Assembly (NCBI RefSeq): GCF_030704825.1 | Contig: NZ_JAUYNX010000022.1 | Span: 62,001-126,000, forward strand | Direction: 5' to 3' | Length of the DNA: 64,000 nucleotides | Origin: Brevundimonas sp. | Lineage (GTDB): Bacteria > Pseudomonadota > Alphaproteobacteria > Caulobacterales > Caulobacteraceae | In this document: piece after piece, positions 8,402-20,703 of the stretch | Layout of the letters: each line of letters opens with the position of its first letter | Numbering within the stretch: position 1 is the stretch's first letter | Translations under genes and position numbers: made by a program | Notes under the pieces: model-generated | Databases searched by the model: none | Seen by the model: the letters and a program-made list of their open reading frames with translations, nothing else | What the model was told of the DNA's origin: nothing

Positions 8402-9840
8402 TGACGACCCGATCCCCTCTCCGGTTCCTGACCGCAACCGCCTTCGCCGCCCTCGCGCTGGCGTCGTGCGCGGTCGGGCCGAGGGCGCCCGACGCCACCC
8501 TTCCCCCCTCGGCGTCGGGCGCCTTCGTAAGCGCCTCCACCCCCGCCGTGACCGCCGAGGCGGCGCGCGACGACTGGTGGCGGCTCTATGACGACCCCGC
8601 CCTCGACGGCCTGATCCTTCAGGCCCTGACCGAGAACAACGAGCTGGAGGCCGCCGCCGCCAATCTGCGCCGCGTCCGCGCGGCCCTGGGCGAAGCCCGG
8701 GTCGGGCGGCTGCCGTCCACCACCGTCGCCGCCAGCGGCCAGTACGGCCGCGCCTCGGCCGCCACCGTCCCCGGCGGCAACGGCGGCCAGCCGCTGGACG
8801 AGGGCGAGACCTACGACGTGGGTCTCGACGTCGCCTATGAGGTCGACCTGTTCGGCCGCGTCGGCGGCTCGATCCGCGCCGCCCGCGCCGACGCCGATTC
8901 CGCCGCCGCCGCGCTCGACGTGGTCCGGGTCTCCGTCGCGGCCGAGACGGCGCGCGCCTATGCCGACGCCTGTTCGGCCAACGCCCAGATCGCGGTCGCC
9001 GAACGCACCATCGAGCTGCAGTCGGACACCGCCGACCTGACCCGGCGCCTGCTGGCCGCCGGCTCGGGCAACGGGCTGGACACCGCCCGCGCCCGCGCCG
9101 CCCTGGAGAGCACCCGGGCGACCCTGCCGCCGCTGCGCGCCCAGCGCGACGGGGCCCTGTTCCGGCTGGCGACCCTGACCGGCCGCACTCCGGCCGAGGC
9201 CAGCGAAGCGGCCCGCGCCTGCGCCCGCCCGCCCCAGTTGACCCGGCCCATCCCGGTCGGCGACGGCGCCCAGCTGCTGGCCCGCCGGCCGGACGTGCGC
9301 CGGGCGGAACGGGATCTGGCCGCCGCCGCAGCGCGCGTGAACGTGGCCACCGCCGACCTCTATCCGCGCATCACCCTGGGCGGATCCGTCGGTTCGACGG
9401 CGCTGGACGCGGGCGATCTGTCCAATGACTCAAGCTTCCGATTCAGCGTAGGGCCGCTGATCAGCTGGTCCTTCCCCAACATCTTCGCCGCCCGGGCGCG
9501 GATCGAACAGGCCTCGGCCGGCTCGGACGCCGCGCTCGCAACCTTCGACCAGACGGTGCTCGTGGCGTTGCAGGAAACGGAGACGGCCCTGGCCAACTAC
9601 GCCAACGAGCTGGACCGGCGCTCGGCCCTGCAGGCCGCCCGGGACCAGGCCGCCAACGCCGCCCGCCTGTCGCGCCTGCGCTTCGACGCTGGCGCCGACA
9701 GCTTCCTGACGGTGCTGGACGCGGAGCGGACCCTCGCCTCGGCCGACGCCCAGCTGGCGGCCTCGGATGCCCTGGTCACCACCTACCAGATCGCCCTGTT
9801 CAAGGCTCTGGCGGGCGGCTGGAGCGAAGCCGGGGCCTAG
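8401..9840 (+). CDS. RND efflux outer-membrane lipoprotein (NodT family)
   Basis: TolC-like outer-membrane channel of 479 residues. The signal peptide carries the lipobox LASC with the cysteine at residue 23, followed by VGPRAPDA, usual for the NodT/OprM group. Two outer-membrane efflux repeats are visible: the first runs from DDWWRLYDDPALD through the SGQYGRASA segment, the second from ARRPDVRRAERDLAAAAARVNVATADLYPRITL to FDAGADSFLTVLDAERTLASA. The ATG at 8401 shares a base with the permease stop. It ends 5 bp from the convergent gltB. Confidence 0.94.
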   Translation: MTTRSPLRFLTATAFAALALASCAVGPRAPDATLPPSASGAFVSASTPAVTAEAARDDWWRLYDDPALDGLILQALTENNELEAAAANLRRVRAALGEARVGRLPSTTVAASGQYGRASAATVPGGNGGQPLDEGETYDVGLDVAYEVDLFGRVGGSIRAARADADSAAAALDVVRVSVAAETARAYADACSANAQIAVAERTIELQSDTADLTRRLLAAGSGNGLDTARARAALESTRATLPPLRAQRDGALFRLATLTGRTPAEASEAARACARPPQLTRPIPVGDGAQLLARRPDVRRAERDLAAAAARVNVATADLYPRITLGGSVGSTALDAGDLSNDSSFRFSVGPLISWSFPNIFAARARIEQASAGSDAALATFDQTVLVALQETETALANYANELDRRSALQAARDQAANAARLSRLRFDAGADSFLTVLDAERTLASADAQLAASDALVTTYQIALFKALAGGWSEAGA

Positions 9841-9845
9841 GGGGG

Positions 9846-14323
<4,478 letters not shown>

Positions 14324-14327
<4 letters not shown>

Positions 14328-15769
14328 GCGGCCGCCTGTTCGCGAGAGATCAGCCAGGCGTCGATCTCGGCCGCCGCGTCCTGCCCGTCCCTGACGGCCC
14401 AGACCACCAGGGAGGCGCCGCGGACGATGTCGCCGGCGGCGAACACCCCTTCCAGGGTCGTGGCCTTGGTGGGGCCGGCGGTGCGGATGGTCCGCCAGTC
14501 GGTCAGGGCCAGATCGGGTTCGGCGAACAGGGCCGGCACGTCCTCGGGCTCGAAGCCGAGCGCCTCGATGACCAGATCGGCGGGCAGGTCGAACTCGCCG
14601 CCGGGCACAGGCTCGACGCTCCAGCGACCCTCGGCCGATCGGGCGGCCAGCGCCATGCGCTGGGCCCGGACGCCGGTGGCCCGGCCGGCCTCGCCCAGGA
14701 CGGCGCGCGGGGCGGCCAGCCATTCGAAAACGACGCCCTCTTCCTCGGCGTTGGCGACCTCGCGGGCGCTGCCCGGCATGTTGTCGCGGTCGCGCCGGTA
14801 GAGGCAGGTCACCGAGGCCGCGCCCTGCCGCACCGCCGTGCGCACGCAGTCCATGGCCGTGTCGCCGCCGCCGATGACCACGACCCGCTTGCCGGCCGCG
14901 TCCAGCGCGCCGCTGTCGAAGGCGGGCACGGCGTCGCCGAAGCCCTTGCGGTTGGAGGCGATCAGATAATCCAGCGCCGCGACCACGCCGTCCGAGCCGC
15001 AGCCCGGGGCCGACAGCCGCCGCGCCTGGTAGACGCCGGTGGCGATCAGCACGGCGTCATGCGCCGCGCGCACCTCGGCGAAGGCCAGGGCGCCCTCCCC
15101 CTCGCCGCCCACGTCGACGCCCAGACGGAAGGTCACGCCGCCGTCGGCCAGACGGTCGAGCCGGCGCTGAACCACCGGCTTCTCCAGTTTGAAGCCGGGG
15201 ATGCCGTAGGTCAGCAGGCCGCCGGCGCGGTCGTGCCGGTCGTAGATCGTCACGGCGTAGCCGGCGGACCGGAGCCGGTCGGCGGCGGCCAGTCCGGCCG
15301 GACCCGCCCCGATGACGCCGACCGACCGCCCGCGCTCGGCGAGGGGCCGCACCGGCGCGACCCAGCCGTTCTCGAAGGCCATGTCGCCCAGCCAGCGCTC
15401 GACCGAACCGATGGTCACCGTTTCCCAGCCGGCCTGTTCCAGGGTGCAGGCGCCCTCGCACAGGCGGTCCTGCGGACAGATCCGGCCGCAGATCTCGGGC
15501 AGGGTCGAGGTGGCCGAGGACTGGCGCCACGCTTCCTCGAACCGCCCTTCGGCGGCGAGCTTCAGCCAGTCGGGGATGTTGTTCTGGAGCGGACAGCCCG
15601 TCTGGCAGAACGGCACCCCGCACTGGGCGCAGCGGCTGGACTGGCCGGCGCCGGCCGGCGGGGTGAAGCTCGCATGGATTTCGCCGAAGCCGCGCACGCG
15701 TTCGCCGGCCGGGACCTTGGCGGGTCCGGCTTTCGGGGAAACGACGAATGTCTGGTTGGCGGACGCCAC
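14324..15769 (-). CDS. gltD: Glutamate synthase small subunit
   Basis: Small subunit of NADPH glutamate synthase (481 residues), which takes electrons from NADPH through FAD and 4Fe-4S clusters to the large subunit. The N-terminal cluster motif is CX2CX4CX3C (Cys47, 50, 55, 59), and a second set is in CGRICPQDRLCEGAC. The FAD site is GVIGAGPAGLAAADRLRSAGY and the NADPH site is VVVIGGGDTAMDCVRTA. The C-terminal ALGFEPED and GVFAAGDIVRGASLVVWAV are typical. I chose the GTG at 15769 because it is preceded by AAGGAG at good spacing; a TTG at 15823 is in frame but has no such site. gltD is first in the gltD-gltB operon. Confidence 0.96.
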
Positions 15770-15865
15770 GGCTACTCCTTCGCACCTGCACACAGGTCTA
15801 GGGGGCCCGCCGCCATTGCGCAACTTCCGTGCGGCTTATGCGCAGCAGGTTCGAGTTTGGACAAA

Positions 15866-15912
15866 AACGGACCGGCAAGGACCTCGCGAACGCAAGGTCT
15901 TGCCGGTCCGGC
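15866..15912 (-). terminator. Rho-independent terminator after the TorF-like gene
   Basis: The arms GGACCGGCAAGGACCT and AGGTCTTGCCGGTCC (15869-15909) form a strong hairpin with a single bulge. On the minus strand it is followed by GTTTTTGT, a short U tract. It lies about 20 bp downstream of the stop of the minus-strand porin gene and upstream of gltD, so it separates the amt/porin transcripts from gltDB. Confidence 0.8.
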
Positions 15913-15928
15913 TTGCGCGACGCAATGG

Positions 15929-16609
15929 CTAGAAGGTCACCTTCAGGCCCGCGACGACGCGTTCATCCGAGAGGGGTCCGTCGACATCGGTGTCGTGGTA
16001 GCGCACGTCGATGGCCAGGTGGTCGGTCAGGGCGTAGGCCGCGCCGGCGTTCCAGGTCGTATAGTCGTCGTTGACGTCGAGGGCCTGGTAGCCGACCGCC
16101 GCCGACACGGTCCACTTGTCGGCAGGGGCGAACGCGACGTTGCCTTCCACATAGGTCGCCTCCTCGTCCAGGCCGAAGAAGTCCGGCGAGTAGTAGACCG
16201 CCGCGCCCGCGGTGACCGGACCGATGGCCCGCGACGCCGCCGCCTTGAACTCGACGTAGTCATAGTCCGCCCCGTCCGGTGCCTCGACGTAGAAGTAGCC
16301 GACGGCGCCGAAATCCAGGGCGAAGCCGGCCGCTTCGGTCCGGAACCCGCCGTACAGGTCCACCTCGGCCTCGGTATCGTCGCCGAAGTCGACGTTGGAG
16401 GCCCAGGCGCCGGCGTAGAAGGAGCCCGCTGTCAGGTCGACCCCGCCCTGGAGGGCCGGATCCTCATCGGTCTGGCTGTAGCCGCGGAACACGTAGTCGC
16501 TGACGAAGCCGATGTTCCACGCCACCTCGGGCGCGGACTGGGCGTTGGCGGCCCCGGCGGTCAGAAGGGCGGCCGTCAGGGCCGCGCAGGCTAGTACAGT
16601 TCTCATCAT
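15929..16609 (-). CDS. TorF-family putative porin (TIGR02001-like)
   Basis: Outer-membrane beta-barrel protein of 226 residues. A signal peptide (MRTVLACAALTAALLTAGAANAQ) is followed by the family start EVAWNIGFVSDYVFRGYSQT and by alternating short strands such as GSFYAGAWASNVDFG and VDLYGGFRTEAAGFALDFG. The C-terminal LKVTF ends in phenylalanine, as expected for outer-membrane assembly. Two tandem ATGs are possible; the second (16606) is better spaced from the GAGGGG site. It lies 86 bp downstream of amt on the same strand, a pairing I recall as common in alphaproteobacteria, which suggests a role in nitrogen-limited growth. Its solute is unknown. Confidence 0.85.
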   Translation of the reverse strand: MMRTVLACAALTAALLTAGAANAQSAPEVAWNIGFVSDYVFRGYSQTDEDPALQGGVDLTAGSFYAGAWASNVDFGDDTEAEVDLYGGFRTEAAGFALDFGAVGYFYVEAPDGADYDYVEFKAAASRAIGPVTAGAAVYYSPDFFGLDEEATYVEGNVAFAPADKWTVSAAVGYQALDVNDDYTTWNAGAAYALTDHLAIDVRYHDTDVDGPLSDERVVAGLKVTF

Positions 16610-16695
16610 ATCCCCTCGTTTTTCGATGACTTTTCAAACTCATGCCTACTGGTGGCGGCGCGGAGGGGAGGCTCCGCGCCGCCGGTCGGTGTCGT

Positions 16696-18045
16696 TCAGG
16701 CCCCTTCCATCACCTCTCCATGCAGGTGGCCGTCGAGCCCTTCGCTCTCCTGGGCGTCGGTGACGCGCAGGCCGGTGGTGAATTTGCAGACGATCAGGAT
16801 CACGAAGGTCGCCACGGCGCTCCAGCCGATGGTGACGCCGAGGCCCCAGGCCTGTTTGGCGATCGTCGCGCCCTCGGCCACGCCGTTGACGGCGGCCGAT
16901 GCGAACACGCCGGTCAGCAGGGCTCCGAGAATGCCGCCCGCCCCGTGGATGCCGAAGGCGTCCAGGCTGTCGTCATAGCGCAGCAGCTTCTTGATCCAGA
17001 CCGACGCGGCGTAGCACACCGGGCCGGAGGCCAGGCCGATGATGACCGCGCCTTTCGGATCGACCAGACCGGCGGCGGGGGTGATGGCGACGAGCCCGGC
17101 GATCAGGCCCGACAGGGCGCCGATCAGGGACGGCTTCCGCTTCTCCATGACCTCGACGATCTTCCAGGTCAGGGAGCCGGCCATGGCGGCCAGGATGGTG
17201 TTGAGCAAGGCGACGGAAGCAATCGAATCCGGGGTCCAGGCCGAGCCGGCGTTGAAGCCGATCCAGCCGACCAGAAGCAGACAGGCGCCGATCATGGTCA
17301 GCACCGGGTTGTGGGCCACGATGGGCGACTGGCCGTAGCCCTTCCGGGCGCCCAGGAAGATGGCGCAGACCAGACCCGCCACACCGGCATTGACGTGCAC
17401 CACGGCCCCGCCAGCGAAGTCGAGCACTCCCGCCGCGCCGAGGAAGCCGCCGCCCCAGACCCAGTGACAGATCGGCGCATAGACGAGCAGCGTCCACAGG
17501 CCGGTGAACAGGAGCAGGCCGGAGTATTTGATCCGCTCGGCGAAGGCGCCGGCGATCAGGGCCGGCGTGATGATGGCGAAGGTGAGCTGATAGGCGATCC
17601 ACAGATACTCCGGCAGGCCGGGCGTCAGACTGTGGGCGGTGGTCGGCGTGACGCCGTTGAGGAAGAAGGCGTCGAAGCTGCCGATGTAGGCCTGGACCGT
17701 GTCGCCGGAGTAGCCGGCGACCGGCTGACCGATGCCGAAGGACAGGGAGTAGCCGGCGATGAACCAGGCGAGGGTGACCACCGCGGCCACGCCCAGGGAC
17801 TGGGTGATCGTGGCGATAACGTTCTTGCGCCGCACCATGCCGCCGTAGAACAGGGCCAGGCCCGGCAGGGTCATCAGCAGGACGAGCGCGGTCGAGGTCA
17901 GGATCCAGCTCGACGCGGCGCCGTCCAGAACCAGCGGGACCTGGTGAGCGAAAAGCGCCGTCGCCGGCGCCGCCGTCGCGGTGGTGGCCAGTGCGGTCGC
18001 CCCGAGGCCGAGGCCTGCCGCGAGGCCGATGCGAAGTCGTGTCAT
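16696..18045 (-). CDS. amt: Ammonium transporter
   Basis: Inner-membrane ammonium channel of the Amt/MEP/Rh family, 449 residues. A cleavable N-terminal leader rich in alanine (GATALATTATAAPA) precedes the first membrane segment. The paired pore histidines are visible as His217 in DFAGGAVVHVNAGV and His367 in DAFGIHGAGGILG. The LALFYGGMVRRKN and GAFAERIKYS segments are family signatures. The C-terminal tail, which normally binds a PII protein, is VTDAQESEGLDGHLHGEVMEGA. No glnK gene is next to it in this window. The putative control region is 18046-18296, with a dyad at 18090-18106. Confidence 0.95.
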   Translation of the reverse strand: MTRLRIGLAAGLGLGATALATTATAAPATALFAHQVPLVLDGAASSWILTSTALVLLMTLPGLALFYGGMVRRKNVIATITQSLGVAAVVTLAWFIAGYSLSFGIGQPVAGYSGDTVQAYIGSFDAFFLNGVTPTTAHSLTPGLPEYLWIAYQLTFAIITPALIAGAFAERIKYSGLLLFTGLWTLLVYAPICHWVWGGGFLGAAGVLDFAGGAVVHVNAGVAGLVCAIFLGARKGYGQSPIVAHNPVLTMIGACLLLVGWIGFNAGSAWTPDSIASVALLNTILAAMAGSLTWKIVEVMEKRKPSLIGALSGLIAGLVAITPAAGLVDPKGAVIIGLASGPVCYAASVWIKKLLRYDDSLDAFGIHGAGGILGALLTGVFASAAVNGVAEGATIAKQAWGLGVTIGWSAVATFVILIVCKFTTGLRVTDAQESEGLDGHLHGEVMEGA

Positions 18046-18070
18046 TTTGATCCCCCAAGGATGTTCTTAC

Positions 18071-18106
18071 GCATTTGCGAAGTGTTTACCGCATCTGCGA
18101 GATGCG
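18071..18106. promoter_or_regulatory. Dyad and imperfect direct repeat upstream of amt
   Basis: CGCATCT-GCG-AGATGCG (18090-18106) is a perfect 7-bp inverted repeat with a 3-bp spacer. A related GCATTTGCGAAGTG starts at 18071, exactly 20 bp earlier. The pair lies 26 to 61 bp upstream of the amt start, where a regulator could act. I see no clear sigma-54 -24/-12 box. The factor is unknown. Confidence 0.4.
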
Positions 18107-18296
18107 CAAGTGGGCGGACGATGGTTTTTGGTTTTTCTTACTCATCAGCCGGTGAAATTGGCCGATACCAGCAACCTGATTGCTCATGTTTGCTTTATCC
18201 GGCACGATACTGCTGATACGCGGCCGAAATTCGTTAACTCGCTCCTGCAGCAATTTCCGGGATTGACGCAGCGTCGCGTCTCCGCCACGGTAAGGG

Positions 18297-18421
18297 CACT
18301 CATCAAGACCGGCTGAGGGATAGGCCCTTTGACGCCGGGGCAACCTTCCAGGATCCACCCGATCCCGGAGATGGTGCCAACTCCTGCGAGGCTCCTTCGA
18401 AAGAGCCGCGAGAGATGAGTG
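18297..18421 (+). ncRNA. SAM-I riboswitch (S-box leader)
   Basis: The 125-nt element matches the S-box consensus over its whole length. P1 is formed by CACTCATC (18297-18304) and GATGAGTG (18414-18421), a perfect 8-bp stem. Inside it are the conserved GAGGGATAGGCCC segment, CCGGGGCAACC (18335-18345), the P3 hairpin around GATC...GATC, GGTGCCAACTCCTGC (18373-18387), the P4 stem GGCTC (18390-18394) with GAGCC (18403-18407), and the closing GAGAGATGAG. It stands about 100 nt before metX on the same strand and should shut off metX-metB-hom when S-adenosylmethionine is abundant. I see no U-tract terminator; a weak hairpin (CGGT 18493-18496 with ACCG 18520-18523; CGCT with AGCG) would hold the GGAG site and the start codon, so translational control is possible. 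Confidence 0.93.
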
Positions 18422-18522
18422 AAGCGACGGATCCTCGCCCGGGGGCCCGCCGACTTCACGGGTCTGTCACCGCACGAATTGGTTCGCCCCACCGGTTTCG
18501 CTGAGCGAGAGCGGAGCGGACC

Positions 18523-19512
18523 GTGGCGTCCCCAGACTGGCCTGTCGAAGAAGCGTCCGGACGCGATGTCCGCGCCGTGATCCCCGAAGAGTTCCGGCTC
18601 GACTCGGGCGAGCGTCTCGCCGCCTCCGAGATCGTCGGCCGCCTCTACGGTCCCGATCAGGGTCCGCTGGTTGTCGTCGCCGGCGGCATCTCCGGCGGTC
18701 GCTTCGCCGCACGCTGGTGGTCGTGGGCGGTCAGGGCGGGCGGCCCCATCGACCTGGGCCGGGCGCGCGTGCTGGCGTTCGACCTGTTGCCGGGCAAGGA
18801 CGAGCCCGGCGTGACCATCACCACCACGGATCAGGCGCGTCTTCTGGCCCGACTGCTGGACGCGATCGACGAGCCAGGCGTCGACGCCTTCATCGGCGCT
18901 TCCTACGGCGGCTGTATCGGCCTGGCCTTCGCCGCGGCCTTCCCCGGGAGGATCGGTCAACTGGTGGCGATCTCGGCCGCGCACCGGACCCATCCGACCG
19001 CCACCGCCTGGCGCGGCGTCCAGCGGCGGCTGCTGGCTTTCGCCCGCGACTGCGGCCGCGAGGCCGAGGGCGTGGCGCTGGCCCGCGAGCTGGCCATGGC
19101 GACCTATCGCACACCGGAAGAGTTCGCCCTGCGTTTCGCCTCGACCCCGCCCGCCGGGGCCGGCGCGCCCTATCCGGTCTGCGACTACCTGATCGCGCGC
19201 GGGGCCGACTATGCCGAGGTCAGTTCAGCCGGCCGGTGGATTTCGCTGTCGGATTCCCTGGATCGCCACGCCGTGGCGCCCGAAGCGGTCCGCTGCCCCC
19301 TGACCGTCATCGGCTTCACCTCCGACCGGCTGGTGCCGATCGAGGACAGCCGCGAACTCGCGGCCCGCGCCCCCGACCTGCGCCGGCTTGTCGAGACCCC
19401 TTCGATCTTCGGCCACGACGCCTTCCTGAAGGAACGTGAACTGGTCGGGCGCCTGCTGCACGACGCCCTCAGCCCCCTCTACGCCGCCCCCTTTCGCGAG
19501 ATCGCCGCATGA
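18523..19512 (+). CDS. metX: Homoserine O-acyltransferase, alpha/beta-hydrolase type
   Basis: First step of the methionine branch: acylation of homoserine with acetyl- or succinyl-CoA; cytosolic. The protein has 329 residues. The nucleophile elbow GASYGG gives Ser127, the acid is probably in FTSDRLVP and the base is the His in IFGHDAFLKE. The LVVVAGGISGGRF segment corresponds to the oxyanion region. It lacks the longer lid of classical acetyltransferases and looks closer to the MetX proteins of Xanthomonas-type operons, some of which are succinyltransferases; the acyl donor cannot be decided here. The GTG at 18523 follows GGAG. It sits behind a SAM-I riboswitch, and its stop overlaps metB by 4 bp. 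Confidence 0.87.
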   Translation: MASPDWPVEEASGRDVRAVIPEEFRLDSGERLAASEIVGRLYGPDQGPLVVVAGGISGGRFAARWWSWAVRAGGPIDLGRARVLAFDLLPGKDEPGVTITTTDQARLLARLLDAIDEPGVDAFIGASYGGCIGLAFAAAFPGRIGQLVAISAAHRTHPTATAWRGVQRRLLAFARDCGREAEGVALARELAMATYRTPEEFALRFASTPPAGAGAPYPVCDYLIARGADYAEVSSAGRWISLSDSLDRHAVAPEAVRCPLTVIGFTSDRLVPIEDSRELAARAPDLRRLVETPSIFGHDAFLKERELVGRLLHDALSPLYAAPFREIAA

Positions 19513-20693
19513 CCTGTCCGCCCGATATCCATCCCTGCACCACCGCCGCCCGGCATGGCGTGAACAGCGATCCGGCCCATGGCGCGGTGATGCCGCCGAT
19601 CTATCTGTCCTCGAACTACAGCTTCGACGGCCTGGATGGGAAACGGCGCTACGACTACACCCGCTCGGGCAATCCGACCCGCGACGTGCTGGGTGAGACC
19701 CTCGCGCGGCTGGAAGGCGGCTGCGGCGCGGTGGTGACGGCGACCGGCATGGCGGCGGTGGACCTGGCCCTGTATTCGCTGGAGCCGGGCGACCTCCTGA
19801 TCGCCCCGCACGACCTGTACGGCGGCACCCACCGGCTGCTCGCGGCGCGCGCCCTGCGGCGGCATTTCGAGGTGGTCTTCGTCGATCAGAACGACCGCGC
19901 CGCCCTCGACGCCGCCTTCGCCCGCAACCCCAAATTGATCCTCATCGAAACGCCGTCCAACCCGCTCATGCGCGTGGTGGATGTGGCCGACCTGTGCGCG
20001 CGCGCCCACGCCGTCGGCTGCAAGGCGGCGGTCGACAACACCTTCCTGTCCCCGGCCCTGCAGCAGCCGATCGCCCTCGGCGCGGACCTGGTGATCCACT
20101 CCACCACCAAATATATCAATGGCCATTCGGACGTGGTCGGCGGCTGCGTGGTGGCGAAGGACCCGGCCGATCTGGAACAACTCACCTGGTGGGCCAACTG
20201 CCTGGGGGTCACCGGCTCGCCGTTCGACGCCTGGCTGACCCTTCGGGGCGTGCGCACCCTGTTCGCCCGTATCGAGCGACAGCAGGCGACCGCGGGACGG
20301 ATCGCGGAATGGCTGGCGGCGCAGCCGGCCGTGCGCGCGGTCCACTATCCGGGTCTGAAGACCCATCCCAACCATGCCGTCGCGGCGCGTCAGCAGACCG
20401 GCTTCGGCGCCATGCTGAGCTTCGAGCTGGAAGACCTCGGCGCGGTGCGCGCCTTCGTGGAAGGGCTCAAGGTCTTCACCCTGGCCGAGTCGCTGGGCGG
20501 GGTCGAAAGCCTGATCGCCCACCCGGCGCTGATGACCCATGCCTCGATGGTTCCCGAGGCGCGGCGCACGGCCGGGATCACCGACGGCCTGTTGCGGCTT
20601 TCGATCGGCCTGGAGCATCCGGAGGACCTGCTCTCCGACCTGTCGGCGGCGCTGGCCGCCGTGCCGCTCCCGCTTGCCGCCGAAGCCGCGTGA
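19509..20693 (+). CDS. metB: Cystathionine gamma-synthase or O-acylhomoserine sulfhydrylase
   Basis: PLP enzyme (394 residues) that exchanges the acyl group of O-acylhomoserine for cysteine or sulfide; Cys/Met metabolism family. The PLP lysine is Lys201 in IHSTTKYINGHSDVVGG. Other family signatures are YDYTRSGNPTRDVLGE, ATGMAAVDLALYSL, ETPSNPLMRVVD and AVDNTFLSPALQQP; the C-terminal part has SLGGVESLIAHPALMTHASM and RLSIGLEHPEDL. The MTHASM wording is typical of cystathionine gamma-synthase, but related sulfhydrylases share it. It lies between metX and hom in one operon with a 4-bp overlap upstream and a 10-bp gap downstream. Confidence 0.93.
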   Translation: MTCPPDIHPCTTAARHGVNSDPAHGAVMPPIYLSSNYSFDGLDGKRRYDYTRSGNPTRDVLGETLARLEGGCGAVVTATGMAAVDLALYSLEPGDLLIAPHDLYGGTHRLLAARALRRHFEVVFVDQNDRAALDAAFARNPKLILIETPSNPLMRVVDVADLCARAHAVGCKAAVDNTFLSPALQQPIALGADLVIHSTTKYINGHSDVVGGCVVAKDPADLEQLTWWANCLGVTGSPFDAWLTLRGVRTLFARIERQQATAGRIAEWLAAQPAVRAVHYPGLKTHPNHAVAARQQTGFGAMLSFELEDLGAVRAFVEGLKVFTLAESLGGVESLIAHPALMTHASMVPEARRTAGITDGLLRLSIGLEHPEDLLSDLSAALAAVPLPLAAEAA

Positions 20694-20703
20694 GGGGCCG
20701 TCG

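Noticed and set aside
4982-8437. A long open frame of about 1150 codons on the minus strand over the RND genes
   Set aside because: It is antisense to a clear AcrB-type permease, its translation is low-complexity (His, Arg, Gly, Asp, Gln) and it is explained by the high-GC third codon positions.
18046-18200. Sigma-54 promoter with NtrC sites for amt
   Set aside because: No GG-N10-GC element with the usual TGGCAC and TTGC wording could be placed at a proper distance.
18422-18522. Rho-independent terminator as the expression platform of the riboswitch
   Set aside because: No GC-rich hairpin followed by a U tract is present; only weak stems near the start codon were found.
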